A stretch of DNA of 64,000 nucleotides from Pandoraea commovens (GTDB lineage: Bacteria; Pseudomonadota; Gammaproteobacteria; Burkholderiales; Burkholderiaceae). The stretch spans positions 186,001-250,000 of the forward strand of contig NZ_CABPSA010000009.1 of NCBI RefSeq assembly GCF_902459615.1, given 5' to 3'. The notes beneath the pieces are model-generated. The model searched no databases. It had not been told where the DNA came from and saw nothing but the letters and a program-made list of their open reading frames with translations. A program made the position numbers and the translations under genes. This document shows positions 49,322 through 60,102 of the stretch, piece after piece (position 1 is the first letter of the stretch; the number at the start of each line of letters is the position of its first letter).

Positions 49322-51787
49322 ATGGCAAGCACACCCCAAACCGAGACACCCCGCGACAAGCGTCCGCCCAAACCGCGCCGCTCCATCTGGCTGCGCATCG
49401 CACTATGGTTCGTAGGACTGATCGCTGCGATGGCCGTTTGCGGCGCGTTGCTCGCTGGGTACATCCTGGTGGTGATGACGCCACAGCTGCCGTCGCTCGA
49501 CACGATCGTCGACTACCGGCCGAAGATTCCGCTGCGCATCTACACGGCCGACGAAATCCAGATCGGTGAATTCGGCGAAGAGCGTCGCAATCTCGTGCGT
49601 TTCGCCGATATTCCCGACGTCATGAAGAAAGCCGTCCTCGCCATTGAGGATGACCGCTTCTATCAGCACGGCGGCGTCGACTTCATCGGCATTTTCCGCG
49701 CGGGCGTCGCAAACTTCACGCGCGGCGGCTCGTCGCAGGGTGCGAGTACGATCACCATGCAGGTGGCGCGTAACTTCTTCCTTTCCAGCGAGAAGACGTA
49801 CACGCGCAAGATTTACGAAGCGCTGCTCGCCTATAAGATCGAATCGCGCCTGACCAAGGATCAGATTCTTGAGCTGTACATGAATCAGATCTACCTCGGG
49901 GAGCGTGCCTACGGCTTCGCCAGCGCAGCACGCGTCTATTTCGGCAAGGATCTGAAGGACATCACTCTTGCCGAGGCCGCCATGCTAGCCGGGCTGCCGA
50001 AAGCGCCGTCGGCCTATAACCCGATCGTCAATTACAAGCGTGCGCGCGTGCGTCAGGAATACATCCTGAAGCGCATGTACGACCTCGGCTATGCATCCAA
50101 GGCCGAATACGATCAGGCAATCGCGCAGGAACTGGTGGTGCGTGGGCTGGGCAGCGAATTCAGCGTGCACGCCGGGTATGTGGCGGAAATGGTGCGTCAA
50201 CTGCTATATGCGCAGTTCAAGGACGAGATCTACACGCGCGGTTTTAACGTCTACACGACCATCAATTCGGCGGATCAGGAAGCGGCGTACGAAGCGCTGC
50301 GCGCGGGCGTCATGGCGTATGAACTGCGCCACGGCTATCGCGGCCCAGAAGCGAATATCGACCTGCCGGACGGCAAGGACGAGCGCGAACAGTTGATCGA
50401 CGACACGCTGGTCGAGCACCCGGACAGTGGCGACATGGTCGCAGCCGTGGTGCTCGCCGCATCGCCCCAGCAGGTGAAAGCCGTGCTTCTGAACGGCGAC
50501 GATGTCACCGTGACGGGCGACGGGCTGCGATTCGCCGCCGCCGGGCTGAGCGCCAAAGCGCAGCCGAAACAGCGGATTCGTCCGGGCTCGGTCATTCGCG
50601 TGACGAAGGATGCGAAGGACAATTGGCGCATCGTGCAGATGCCGGACATCGAAGCGGCATTCGTGTCGCTAGACCCGCAGAACGGTGCCATCCGCTCGCT
50701 GGTTGGCGGGTTCGACTTCAACCGCAACAAGTTCAACCATGTGACGCAGGCATGGCGTCAGCCGGGGTCGAGCTTCAAGCCGTTCATCTACTCGGCCGCG
50801 CTGGAAAAAGGTTTTTCGCCAGCGACCATCATCAACGACGCTCCGCTGTACTTCTCGGCGGCACAGACCGGTGGACAGCCGTGGGAGCCCAAGAACTACG
50901 GTGGCGGCTTCGACGGGCCGGAGCCGATGCGCGTGGCGCTGATGCGGTCCCGCAACCTCGTGTCGATCCGCATTCTGCAGAGCATCACGCCGGCTTATGC
51001 CCAGAAGTTCATCGGGCGATTCGGCTTCGAAGCGGACAAGCATCCGGCCTATCTGCCGATGGCGCTGGGCGCGGGCATGGTGACGCCGCTGCAAATGGCG
51101 AGCGGTTTTGCCGTGTTCGCCAACGGCGGCTTCCGCGTCAATCCGTTCATCGTGGCCCGCATCACCGACTCGAAGGGCAACGTGATCATGGAAGAGAAGC
51201 CAGTCGCGGCAGGCGACGAGTCGATTCGTGCCATTCCGGCACGTAACGCCTTCATCATGAATTCGATGCTGCACGATGTGGCGACGCGCGGCACAGCCGC
51301 AAAGACCAACGTGCTCAAGCGCAGCGATCTCGCGGGCAAGACGGGCACGACGAACGATTCGCACGACGCATGGTTCGCCGGCTATCAGTCTCAGTTGGTG
51401 GGGGTCGCCTGGATCGGTTTCGATCAGCCGCGCAATCTGGGCGATCGTGAAACCGGTGGCGGTCTGGCATTGCCGATCTGGATCGACTACATGTCGAAGG
51501 CGCTGCGTGGGGTGCCGGATTCTCCTCGCGCGATGCCGCCGGGCGTCATTCAGGCGAATGGCGATTACTACTACGACGACTATCCGCCGGGACGCGCCGT
51601 CAGCACCGTCGGTCTGAGCGCCGAGACGGCACCGGACGGTTCGGCAGCCCCGGGTCCGTCGACGGGGGCCCTGCCCGGTCAGATGCCGGCGCAGCCGGGG
51701 GCAATGCCCGCACCCGCACCCGCACCGACCCCTGTGGACCGCCAGGAGCGTCAGCGCATCCTGGACATGTTCAACAGCAAGCCCTGA
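49322..51787 (+). CDS. mrcA: Class A penicillin-binding protein 1A (MrcA/PonA)
   Basis: An 821-residue bifunctional peptidoglycan synthase. Membrane anchor at about residues 22-50 (opening MASTPQTETPRDKRPPKPRR). The glycosyltransferase (GT51) has 'AIEDDRFYQHGGVDFIGIFR' with the catalytic Glu, 'GGSSQGASTITMQVARN' and 'LELYMNQIYLGERAYG'. The transpeptidase has SXXK 'PGSSFKPFIYSAAL', SRN-like 'LMRSRNLVSIRILQ', and KTGT 'LAGKTGTTNDSHDAWFAGY'. The C-terminal 90 residues are Pro/Ala-rich. The divergent neighbour is pilM, the conserved ponA-pil arrangement. Confidence 0.95.
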   Translation: MASTPQTETPRDKRPPKPRRSIWLRIALWFVGLIAAMAVCGALLAGYILVVMTPQLPSLDTIVDYRPKIPLRIYTADEIQIGEFGEERRNLVRFADIPDVMKKAVLAIEDDRFYQHGGVDFIGIFRAGVANFTRGGSSQGASTITMQVARNFFLSSEKTYTRKIYEALLAYKIESRLTKDQILELYMNQIYLGERAYGFASAARVYFGKDLKDITLAEAAMLAGLPKAPSAYNPIVNYKRARVRQEYILKRMYDLGYASKAEYDQAIAQELVVRGLGSEFSVHAGYVAEMVRQLLYAQFKDEIYTRGFNVYTTINSADQEAAYEALRAGVMAYELRHGYRGPEANIDLPDGKDEREQLIDDTLVEHPDSGDMVAAVVLAASPQQVKAVLLNGDDVTVTGDGLRFAAAGLSAKAQPKQRIRPGSVIRVTKDAKDNWRIVQMPDIEAAFVSLDPQNGAIRSLVGGFDFNRNKFNHVTQAWRQPGSSFKPFIYSAALEKGFSPATIINDAPLYFSAAQTGGQPWEPKNYGGGFDGPEPMRVALMRSRNLVSIRILQSITPAYAQKFIGRFGFEADKHPAYLPMALGAGMVTPLQMASGFAVFANGGFRVNPFIVARITDSKGNVIMEEKPVAAGDESIRAIPARNAFIMNSMLHDVATRGTAAKTNVLKRSDLAGKTGTTNDSHDAWFAGYQSQLVGVAWIGFDQPRNLGDRETGGGLALPIWIDYMSKALRGVPDSPRAMPPGVIQANGDYYYDDYPPGRAVSTVGLSAETAPDGSAAPGPSTGALPGQMPAQPGAMPAPAPAPTPVDRQERQRILDMFNSKP

Positions 51788-51814
51788 CGAACTCAGGGAT
51801 GACGTGACCTTCGA

Positions 51815-52147
51815 TCAGGCCGGCTGAAGCGTGACCGTTTCTCCGGCCTGTTGCGACGCAAAGCGCGACAAAGCCTCGAACAACTCGGAATCGTCGCGCG
51901 TGTCGCGCCACTTGTCGCCCTTCAGGCGGAAGTGGAAACCGCCCGAGCGTGCGGCAATCCAGATCTCGCTCATTGGCGTCTGGACATTGACGATGATCTT
52001 GCTGCCATCGTCGAATTCGAGCGTCAGGACATTCCCCGTACGTTCGCAATCGATATCCACATCGCTGTCGTCGACCACCGCCTCGACCGCCGCCTCCACC
52101 TGCGTCAGCACTGCCTCGGCGAGCGCCAGGAATTCACTTTCCGTCAT
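51815..52147 (-). CDS. cyaY: Frataxin-like iron donor CyaY
   Basis: A 110-residue protein of the CyaY family, which modulates Fe-S cluster assembly. It opens MTESEFLALAEAVLTQVEAA, with the acidic patch in 'VDDSDVDIDCERTGNVLTLE' and 'FDDGSKIIVNVQTPMSEIW', then 'SGGFHFRLKGDKWRDTRDDS'. The ATG at 52147 has GGAG seven bases before it, which decides against the upstream ATG at 52171. It is convergent with mrcA and divergent from lptM. Confidence 0.93.
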   Translation of the reverse strand: MTESEFLALAEAVLTQVEAAVEAVVDDSDVDIDCERTGNVLTLEFDDGSKIIVNVQTPMSEIWIAARSGGFHFRLKGDKWRDTRDDSELFEALSRFASQQAGETVTLQPA

Positions 52148-52204
52148 GCTAAACTCCACGGTTTGCGTCATCGTTAGCATGCCGCACCACGCGGCGATAC
52201 CCCC

Positions 52205-52432
52205 ATGACTGCACCTATTCGAACCTGCGCGATTGTAGCGTCGATTGCTCTGTTGAGCGCATTGGCCGCCTGCGGCCAGGCCGGCCCGCTCTACTACCCT
52301 GCCAAACCGGTGAAACCGACGCCGCCGCCGGGTGCCCCGCTGCCTCCGCCGCCGCTCGTCCCCACGCCTGAGCGCGGGCCGTCCGTCGACGTGCCGCCGG
52401 CCGCCTCGCGCCCCGCAGCAAAACCGGAATAA
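52205..52432 (+). CDS. lptM: LptM-like small lipoprotein
   Basis: A 75-residue lipoprotein with a signal peptide and lipobox ending at 'LAACGQAGPLYYPAKPV'; the CGQxGPLY sequence is the LptM (YifL) signature. LptM stabilises disulfide-correct LptD in the outer-membrane LPS translocon of E. coli. The C-terminal half is a proline-rich tail without structure. It is followed 118 bp later by lysA and is divergent from cyaY, an arrangement conserved in proteobacteria. Confidence 0.9.
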   Translation: MTAPIRTCAIVASIALLSALAACGQAGPLYYPAKPVKPTPPPGAPLPPPPLVPTPERGPSVDVPPAASRPAAKPE

Positions 52433-52550
52433 GCGTAAATTAGCCGATATTGGCCGAATTCCGGCGGATTTGTCCGCGACATTCGGGGCACATCGCCTTC
52501 GGCCCGTCTGGCGGCCCCTTGTTTTTCCCGTTGATTACCGAGCACCTCCG

Positions 52551-53813
52551 ATGTCCGACGCCATCTTCTCCTACCGCGACGACGTACTTCACGCCGAAGG
52601 CGTAGCGCTGCCCGCCCTCGCCGAACGCTTCGGCACGCCGCTGTATGTCTACTCGAAGGCGGCTCTGACGAACGCCTATCAGGCGTACGCCAAGGCCTGC
52701 GAAGGTCGTAACGCCGCAGTCCATTACGCCGCCAAGGCCAATTCGAACCTTGCGGTCCTCGGCGTGTTCGCCAAATTGGGCGCGGGCTTCGACATTGTTT
52801 CGGCAGGTGAGCTGGCACGCGTCATCGCTGCGGGCGGAGATCCGAAGCGCGCTGTGTTTTCCGGCGTCGGCAAGCATGCAGACGAAATGCGTTTCGCACT
52901 GGAAAAGGACGTGTTCTGCTTCAACGTGGAATCGCGTCCGGAGCTGGATCGCCTGAACGCGGTGGCAGGGCAAATCGGCAAGCGGGCGCGTGTGTCGTTG
53001 CGCGTGAACCCGAACGTCGACGCAAAGACGCATCCGTACATTTCCACGGGCTTGCGCGGCAACAAGTTCGGCGTAGCGTACGAAGAAGCCTTCGACGCCT
53101 ATCGCGCAGCGGCCGCCATGCCCAACCTCGAAGTCGTCGGCATCGACTGCCACATCGGCTCACAAATCACCGAAATCTCGCCGTACCTCGATGCGACCGA
53201 CAAGGTACTCGATCTCGTCGAGAAGCTCGAAGCGGCTGGCATTTCGCTGCATCACATCGACGTGGGTGGCGGTCTGGGCATCACCTACACCGACGAAACG
53301 CCGCCGGACATCACGGCATTCGCCACGACGCTGCTCGACCACATCGCCAAGCGTGGCCACGGCCACCGTCAGGTGCTGTTCGAACCGGGCCGTTCGCTGG
53401 TCGGCAACGCCGGTGTGCTGCTCACGCGCGTGGAATTCCTCAAGCATGGCGAGACGAAGAACTTCGCCATCGTCGATGCTGCGATGAACGATCTGGCCCG
53501 CCCGGCCATGTACGAGGCGTATCACGGGATCGATCCGGTGGTGCGTCGCGCCGGGGATACCGCGACGTTCGACGTCGTCGGCCCGGTCTGCGAGAGCGGC
53601 GATTGGCTCGGCCGTGACCGCGCGTTGGCGATCGAGGCTGGCGACCTGCTTGCCATTCGGTCCGCCGGTGCCTATGGGTTCACGATGAGCTCGAACTACA
53701 ACACGCGTCCGCGCGCCGCCGAAGTCATGGTCGACGGCAATGAAGCCTATCTCGTGCGCGAACGCGAGACGGTCGAATCGCTGTTTGCGGGCGAGCGACT
53801 CCTCCCGACCTGA
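52551..53813 (+). CDS. lysA: Diaminopimelate decarboxylase LysA
   Basis: A 420-residue PLP enzyme for the last step of lysine synthesis. The PLP lysine is in 'AAVHYAAKANSNLAVLGVFA', the substrate-binding histidine in 'VVGIDCHIGSQITEISPYLD', the glycine loop in 'HHIDVGGGLGITYTDETPPD', 'FEPGRSLVGNAGVLLTRVEF' follows, and the active-site cysteine is in 'VGPVCESGDWLGRDR'. The ATG at 52551 is chosen; it directly precedes SDAIFSYRDDVLHAEGV, the usual start. Confidence 0.97.
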   Translation: MSDAIFSYRDDVLHAEGVALPALAERFGTPLYVYSKAALTNAYQAYAKACEGRNAAVHYAAKANSNLAVLGVFAKLGAGFDIVSAGELARVIAAGGDPKRAVFSGVGKHADEMRFALEKDVFCFNVESRPELDRLNAVAGQIGKRARVSLRVNPNVDAKTHPYISTGLRGNKFGVAYEEAFDAYRAAAAMPNLEVVGIDCHIGSQITEISPYLDATDKVLDLVEKLEAAGISLHHIDVGGGLGITYTDETPPDITAFATTLLDHIAKRGHGHRQVLFEPGRSLVGNAGVLLTRVEFLKHGETKNFAIVDAAMNDLARPAMYEAYHGIDPVVRRAGDTATFDVVGPVCESGDWLGRDRALAIEAGDLLAIRSAGAYGFTMSSNYNTRPRAAEVMVDGNEAYLVRERETVESLFAGERLLPT

Positions 53814-53847
53814 TCCTCGCGATCTGCCGGATGCACTGCATCCCCGC

Positions 53848-54555
53848 CTAAGACTGCCGCGGTAACGGCCTGCGCAGCGCCCAGATCACACGGGCGCCCA
53901 GCAGGCCGGTCACCACGATCGCGTAGATCAGCGGCTCGGCAAGATCGTTCTTGCCCGCCTTCATCCACCAGTAGTGCAGGATCGAGAGCACGGCTATCGC
54001 ATAAATCGCGCGATGCAGCCGCTGCCAGCGCCGCCCACCGAGACGGCGCATCACCGCATGCGGTGACGTTATCGCGAGCAACGTCATCAGGACAAACGCC
54101 ACGAATCCCACCGTGATGAAGGGCCGCTTGCCCGTCACGTCGCGCAAAATGCTGGCCCAGTCGAACCATTGATCGAGCCAGAAATACGTCGCGAAATGCA
54201 ATGCGGCGTAGAAGCACGTGAATAGCCCGAGCATGCGACGAAATCGCAGCAGCCACGACATACCGGTCACGCGTCGCACGGGCGTGACGGCGAGTGTGAT
54301 GCAGAGCATCACGAGCGTCCACGTCCCCGTCGAACGCGTGATGAATTCGACCGGATTCGCGCCTAGCTGGTCTGTCAGTCCGTAGACCACGAGCCGTAAC
54401 AGCGGCGCAAGCGCGAGCAGGAAGACGACGACCTTAGCCCACGGCACCCACCGATTCGGACGCTGCGCTGAACGACTGCCGTCGCGGGCATTGGACGCCG
54501 AAGCAGCGTTGCCGGGTGTCGACGCAGGAGGCAATCGAGAAGGGGATGGCAGCAC
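53848..54555 (-). CDS. msrQ: MsrQ haem-binding membrane subunit of the periplasmic MsrPQ system
   Basis: A 235-residue inner-membrane b-type cytochrome that passes electrons from the quinone pool to MsrP. The first 38 residues are hydrophilic, then five or six helices follow ('VVVFLLALAPLLRLVVYGLT', 'LLRFRRMLGLFTCFYAALHF', 'FITVGFVAFVLMTLLAITSP'). Histidines in 'AALHFATYFWLDQ', 'SPHAVMRRLGG' and 'AVLSILHYWWMKAG' are the likely haem ligands. It lies 11 bp after msrP. Confidence 0.93.
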   Translation of the reverse strand: MLPSPSRLPPASTPGNAASASNARDGSRSAQRPNRWVPWAKVVVFLLALAPLLRLVVYGLTDQLGANPVEFITRSTGTWTLVMLCITLAVTPVRRVTGMSWLLRFRRMLGLFTCFYAALHFATYFWLDQWFDWASILRDVTGKRPFITVGFVAFVLMTLLAITSPHAVMRRLGGRRWQRLHRAIYAIAVLSILHYWWMKAGKNDLAEPLIYAIVVTGLLGARVIWALRRPLPRQS

Positions 54556-54566
54556 GGTGCGTCGAC

Positions 54567-55565
<999 letters not shown>

Positions 55566-55723
55566 GATGCCTGCCTCCCGAACGTATCCGAGTTATCTCA
55601 CCGAGCGACGTGCCGCCAAGTTGCGGGCTACGCGCCGCCCAATTGTCACTCATAAGCGATGGGACCGACATCCAAAGAACGCCGTTCCCCACGTTGCGTT
55701 GTGAAAAATCACATATCAGGATG

Positions 55724-55758
55724 AAAAAAGCCGCCTGCACGTAAGTGAGGCGGCTTTT
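55724..55758 (-). terminator. Intrinsic terminator after ccsB (usable in both directions)
   Basis: AAAAGCCGCCT and AGGCGGCTTTT form an eleven-bp stem around GCACGTAAGTG. On the minus strand the stem continues into a T-run (complement of the A residues at 55724-55729). It lies about 50 bp past the ccsB stop; the plus side has a shorter T-run. Confidence 0.88.
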
Positions 55759-55807
55759 CAAACGCGATGGCCTTGCAGCTGCCCCTCGGCGAAGGGGTAT
55801 TACGGCG

Positions 55808-56992
55808 TCAGAGCTGTCCGTAACTATGCAACCCGGAGAGGAACATGTTCACGCCGAGGAATGCGAACGTCGTGATCAGCAGGCCTGTGAGCGACCACCA
55901 TGCCGCTACCACACCGCGCAGGCCCTTCATCAGGCGCATGTGCAACCAGGCCGCGTAGTTCAACCAGACGATCAGCGCCCAGGTTTCCTTCGGATCCCAG
56001 CTCCAGTAGCCGCCCCAGGCATCCGCCGCCCACAGCGCCCCGAGAATCGTGGCGATCGTGAAGAACGCAAAACCGACGGCAATCGCCTTGTACATCACGT
56101 CGTCGAGCAATTCGAGCGACGGCAGGCGCGACGAGAAGAATCCGCTGTCAAGCGGCTTGCCATTGGCAGCCAGACGCTTGTTCTCGCCCGACTTGAGCAA
56201 GTAGGCCACCGCCACCATCGCTGCGAGGGCAAACGTGCCGTAGCCGATGAAGTTCGCAGGCACGTGAATTTTCATCCACCAGCTTTGCAGCGCAGGCACC
56301 AGCGGTTGAATTTCGTAGGCGCTGCGCGCCACGCTGTACCAGAGGTTGAAACCGACAGCGGCACTGATCACGAGCAACACGAACGGGCCAAGCGAGCGCG
56401 TCTCGTAGCGCTGCTCGTAGTACAGATAGAACAGCGACGTAATCAGGCAGAACAGCACGAAGACTTCGTACAGATTCGAGATCGGAATATGGCCGACGTC
56501 TGCGCCCACCAGATAGGACTCATACCAGCGCACCATCATGCCGGTGAAGCCGAGCAGCACGGCCGCCCAGCACAGCGACGAACCGACGCTCGCACCGAAC
56601 GGCGAACGGGCAAGGAGGCCGCCCCAGTAGAAAAGCGTCGACAGGAAGAACAGCGCGCTCATCCACAAAATGGCGGACTGACTCGACAGGAAGTACTTGA
56701 GAAAGAACGCCTGATCGGCGCGCGCCAGATCGTGGTGATACATCCCGATGCCCGAGAGCGCGAGAATCGCGATCCCCGCCATCGGCCAGCGCACCGAACG
56801 CCAGTGCCAGCCGAGCAGGGCAAACGTCGGGACGGAGAGCACCAGAATCGTGTGCTCGTAATAGTCCATGAAGTGGCCGTACCGGTTGAGCGCGAAGCCC
56901 GCGCCCAGCGCCAGCGCCAGCGCGAACAACCAGTCGCCGATGCTGCGACGGCGCAGCCACGAGACCTCTGAATAGCCTTGGGATAACTCCAT
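55808..56992 (-). CDS. ccsB: Cytochrome c biogenesis protein CcsB (CcsA/ResC type, system II)
   Basis: A 394-residue inner-membrane protein with about eight helices, the haem-handling partner of ResB in system II cytochrome c maturation. The tryptophan-rich WWD motif is 'WAADAWGGYWSWDPKETWAL' and the following 'IVWLNYAAWLHMRLMKG'. Conserved histidines are in 'WMKIHVPANFIGYG' and in 'LHMRLMKG'. The ATG at 56992 is preferred because AAGGTGAG precedes it; the in-frame ATG at 57007 overlaps the resB stop (ATGA). Confidence 0.92.
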   Translation of the reverse strand: MELSQGYSEVSWLRRRSIGDWLFALALALGAGFALNRYGHFMDYYEHTILVLSVPTFALLGWHWRSVRWPMAGIAILALSGIGMYHHDLARADQAFFLKYFLSSQSAILWMSALFFLSTLFYWGGLLARSPFGASVGSSLCWAAVLLGFTGMMVRWYESYLVGADVGHIPISNLYEVFVLFCLITSLFYLYYEQRYETRSLGPFVLLVISAAVGFNLWYSVARSAYEIQPLVPALQSWWMKIHVPANFIGYGTFALAAMVAVAYLLKSGENKRLAANGKPLDSGFFSSRLPSLELLDDVMYKAIAVGFAFFTIATILGALWAADAWGGYWSWDPKETWALIVWLNYAAWLHMRLMKGLRGVVAAWWSLTGLLITTFAFLGVNMFLSGLHSYGQL

Positions 56993-57003
56993 CTGTCTCA
57001 CCT

Positions 57004-59139
57004 TCATCGTTTTGTGACGATCTCGTTCATCTCCGCCTTCGTGCGGGCGAATTCCTTTTCGAAATCCAGGGTGCGACGCGTCGTCGACACTGCCATCAAT
57101 ACCGAACTGCCACCTTCCGGCGTGTCCTTGACCCACAGCCACAGACGCCGCTCACGCACGTAGAACATCGAGAAGATGCCCAGTACCAGCAGCAAGCTGC
57201 CAAGATACACGATCTTCTTGCCCGGCGAGCGCGTGAGCTGGAAGACGCTCGCCTGGATCTGCTCGAACGAGTCGAGTTGCAGGAACACCGGGGCGTCGTA
57301 CAGGAAATTGTCGGACAGCGCGTTAGTGGCCGTGTGCACGAAGCGCTCGGTCTCCGGCGACGGCACCGCCGCCGGCTGCCCCGCCTGTTCGCGAGCGACC
57401 TGCCACAGTTGCCAGATCGTGCCGTCCAGAATACGACGGAACATGTCGGCCGCACTCGATTGCTGTTCCTGCGGCACCTTCTCGTTCACGAACTCGGCAA
57501 TTGCCTGCAATCCGCCTGTCGCATGACCGTTCTTGCTCGCGGGCATCGCACCGGCGAAAAGGTCCAGTTCGCGCTTGGCGCTTTCCTGCAATTGCCCGCG
57601 CAAATCGGCGGACGTCTGCGACGGCAGCGATTGCATCGCAAACCGACGAGCCGCTTCAGTCCGCGCGCCGTCGTCCTGAAGCGCCGCACGCAGCAACATC
57701 CACTGCTTGACGGAGCCATCGGCGTCCGCCGGAATGCGCAGGTACTGGAACGGACCGTCCGGCGTGTCGCGCACGCCCGTCATGAACACACGCTCGCCGT
57801 CTTCCACCAGAATCGGCAGCATGTAGTTGCGGTACTCCTTGGCCTGACCGCTGCGATCGCGCACTTTGTACTGCACCGACGGACCGACGTTTCGCAGATC
57901 CTTGCCCACGTCGGTTCGCGCACCGGAACCGAGTTGCGCCCCCAGTTCATCGCGCAACGACTTGCGGGCGACGCCGCGCACGTCGCGCTCGCCGCCGCCG
58001 TTGCTGATGTTCTCGACGTTGATGGCACGGAAGTCGCTGAATTCGACGGTGTAGGCGTCCTTCCCTGCCGCGCCACCGCGCAGTTGGGTCGACCCGCCGA
58101 TGTCGCCAGAGAACGCGAACGGACGATCGGTCGCGCCGCGCATCGGGTAACCGGTCAGCTTCAGCTTGCTGCCACCGTCCTCGAAACTCGACTGATAGAT
58201 CGCCACGCCCTTGAAGATGAACGGTTCGTTGACCTTGACCGTCGCATCCATCGACTTGCCGGTTTCGGGGTCCGTCACCACGATGTCGCTGGCGAACAGC
58301 TTCGGCATGCCCGTCGAGTAATAGTCGACGTGGAATTTCTTCAGTTCGATGGAGAACGGCAGATCCTGCACCACCGAGCCGTCCTGAAAATTCAGAATTG
58401 CCGTGGTGGACTTACCGCCTTCCGGTACGAATGCGTAGCCGCGAAACGCGGGGTTGTTCGCTGACAGACGATGGTTCTCGGGAATTTGTGCGATGACGGC
58501 ATTACCTTGCAGCGGCGACTTGCCGAACAGCGCCATCTGGACGCGAATCAGCAGGTCGCTGTCGACCAGACCGCCCAGACAGATGATCACGATAGCGCTG
58601 TGCGCAAAGATGTAGCCGATCTTGTTGATGGCGCCAGCCTTGGCGGCCACCAACGTGGCCCCTTCGCGCTCGCGCACGACGAAACGGTAACCACGATGTC
58701 CGAGATAGCCCGTGACACGCTTGAGCAGATCCGTGCGCGAGAGGGGACCGGTGTACTCGGCCTTGTGACCGAACGCGCGCAAACTCCCCTCGCGTACGTG
58801 ATCGCGCCAGCTGCGGATATCCGCGATCATCTTCGGCGCATTGCGCACGATGCACAGCGTCGTGGACGCCATCAGGAAAAAGAGGATCAGCAGGAACCAC
58901 CACGAGCTGTACACCGTGTACAGGCCGAGCGAGCGGAAAACGTCGGCCCAGAATGGACCGAACTGGTTGACGTAATTGGGGTAAGGATCGCCCTGCTTGA
59001 GCACGGTGCCGACGATGCTGGCAATCGCGAGCACGGTCAGCAGACTGATGGCGAAACGCATCGAACTGACAAGCTCGACGCCATCGCGCACCCAACGCTG
59101 CGCTCCCTTGATCTGCATTCCGGAGGTACTGATGCTCAT
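57004..59139 (-). CDS. resB: Cytochrome c biogenesis protein ResB (CcsB/Ccs1 type, system II)
   Basis: A 711-residue membrane protein that forms the haem-ligation complex with CcsB. Early segments 'AISLLTVLAIASIVGTVLKQ', 'LYTVYSSWWFLLILFFLMAS' and 'IGYIFAHSAIVIICLGGLVD' provide three helices. A large periplasmic domain runs from about residue 215 to 620. A final helix 'KIVYLGSLLLVLGIFSMFYV' and 'LMAVSTTRRTLDFEKEF' close the protein. The start is MSISTSGMQIKGAQRWVRDG at 59139; an upstream ATG at 59181 lies inside a hairpin. It overlaps or abuts ccsB. Confidence 0.94.
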   Translation of the reverse strand: MSISTSGMQIKGAQRWVRDGVELVSSMRFAISLLTVLAIASIVGTVLKQGDPYPNYVNQFGPFWADVFRSLGLYTVYSSWWFLLILFFLMASTTLCIVRNAPKMIADIRSWRDHVREGSLRAFGHKAEYTGPLSRTDLLKRVTGYLGHRGYRFVVREREGATLVAAKAGAINKIGYIFAHSAIVIICLGGLVDSDLLIRVQMALFGKSPLQGNAVIAQIPENHRLSANNPAFRGYAFVPEGGKSTTAILNFQDGSVVQDLPFSIELKKFHVDYYSTGMPKLFASDIVVTDPETGKSMDATVKVNEPFIFKGVAIYQSSFEDGGSKLKLTGYPMRGATDRPFAFSGDIGGSTQLRGGAAGKDAYTVEFSDFRAINVENISNGGGERDVRGVARKSLRDELGAQLGSGARTDVGKDLRNVGPSVQYKVRDRSGQAKEYRNYMLPILVEDGERVFMTGVRDTPDGPFQYLRIPADADGSVKQWMLLRAALQDDGARTEAARRFAMQSLPSQTSADLRGQLQESAKRELDLFAGAMPASKNGHATGGLQAIAEFVNEKVPQEQQSSAADMFRRILDGTIWQLWQVAREQAGQPAAVPSPETERFVHTATNALSDNFLYDAPVFLQLDSFEQIQASVFQLTRSPGKKIVYLGSLLLVLGIFSMFYVRERRLWLWVKDTPEGGSSVLMAVSTTRRTLDFEKEFARTKAEMNEIVTKR

Positions 59140-59314
59140 TCTGTTTCCGACAACAAAAAAGGGCGGGGACGCGAATCTCACGCGCCCGCCACCCTGTGTA
59201 TGCTAAACCAGTTACCCCCGGTCGCTCTGCGGCACCGTAGCAGGTTTCGTTATAAGTCAGCGAATATACCCTGACGTTCACATGATGTCAGGGCAGGGCT
59301 CCCGATCATCACGC

Positions 59315-59971
59315 TTAGCGCAGACCAGCCACGTAATCGGAGACGGCCTTGATTTCCTTATCCGACAGGCGTCCGCCGATCGTATGCATCGGCGCGTTGT
59401 TGCCGCGCGTTTCGTTACGGAAGGCGATGAGTTGTGCCTCGGTGTATTCCGCCCATTGCCCGGACAGGCGCGGGTATTGCGACGGCATGCCAGCACCGGT
59501 CGGGCCGTGGCATGATGCGCACGCCGGCACGCCCTTCTCCGCGATGCCGCCACGGTAGATCTTCTCACCGAGCGGCACGGTGTCCTTGTTGCGGGCGACG
59601 CCCGGCTTCTCGGTCTGTGAGGCGAAGTAAGCGGACACGTTGCGCATGTCCTGCTCGTTCAATGCCGCGACCATACCGGCCATGATGGGGTTGTTGCGTG
59701 CCGGGGTCTTGCCGGGCTGCGCCTTGAAGTCGACGAGCTGCTTGTAGAGATATTCGGCATGCTGACCGGCCAGCTTCGGATAAGCGCCGCCGGGGCTATT
59801 GCCGTCTGCCGCGTGGCAGGCCGCACACACCTGTGTGGCGATGGCCTGTCCCCGGGCCAGATCGGGTTTTGCGGGCGTTTGAGGCTCGGCGGCTTGTGCC
59901 GCACCGCTCAGAAGAATGCATGCCAGCGCCAACGGTGTTGCAGCGAGAGACTTCCACACTCCTCGGTTCAT
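59315..59971 (-). CDS. Cytochrome c4 (di-haem, periplasmic)
   Basis: A 218-residue cytochrome. Signal peptide residues 1-29 (ending SGAAQAAEPQ). Two haem-binding motifs are present: CAACH in 'IATQVCAACHAADGNSPGGA' and CASCH in 'VPACASCHGPTGAGM'. The methionine ligands are probably in 'NNPIMAGMVA' and 'NAPMHTIGG', the two-domain layout of cytochrome c4. The ATG at 59971 with AAGGTG upstream is used; a GTG two codons earlier is possible. It lies upstream of the resB-ccsB genes that mature c-type cytochromes, and opposite engB. Confidence 0.92.
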   Translation of the reverse strand: MNRGVWKSLAATPLALACILLSGAAQAAEPQTPAKPDLARGQAIATQVCAACHAADGNSPGGAYPKLAGQHAEYLYKQLVDFKAQPGKTPARNNPIMAGMVAALNEQDMRNVSAYFASQTEKPGVARNKDTVPLGEKIYRGGIAEKGVPACASCHGPTGAGMPSQYPRLSGQWAEYTEAQLIAFRNETRGNNAPMHTIGGRLSDKEIKAVSDYVAGLR

Positions 59972-60102
59972 TCGCACACCTTATATCTGTTTTGTCGGGA
60001 AATCGGTCGTTCGAACTCACCGTCCGACGCCGCGTTTCTCCTCCAACCTCACGGCGCGCGAGACGTTCGGGCAAGCCTTGGCAAGGCCAAGGTTAACTTT
60101 CA

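Noticed and set aside
59154-59197. A GC-rich stretch followed by T residues on the minus strand between cytochrome c4 and resB, looking like a terminator
   Set aside because: The stem is imperfect and the T-tract lies 15-20 bases before the resB start, so it is at best an attenuator. Not supported well enough to list.
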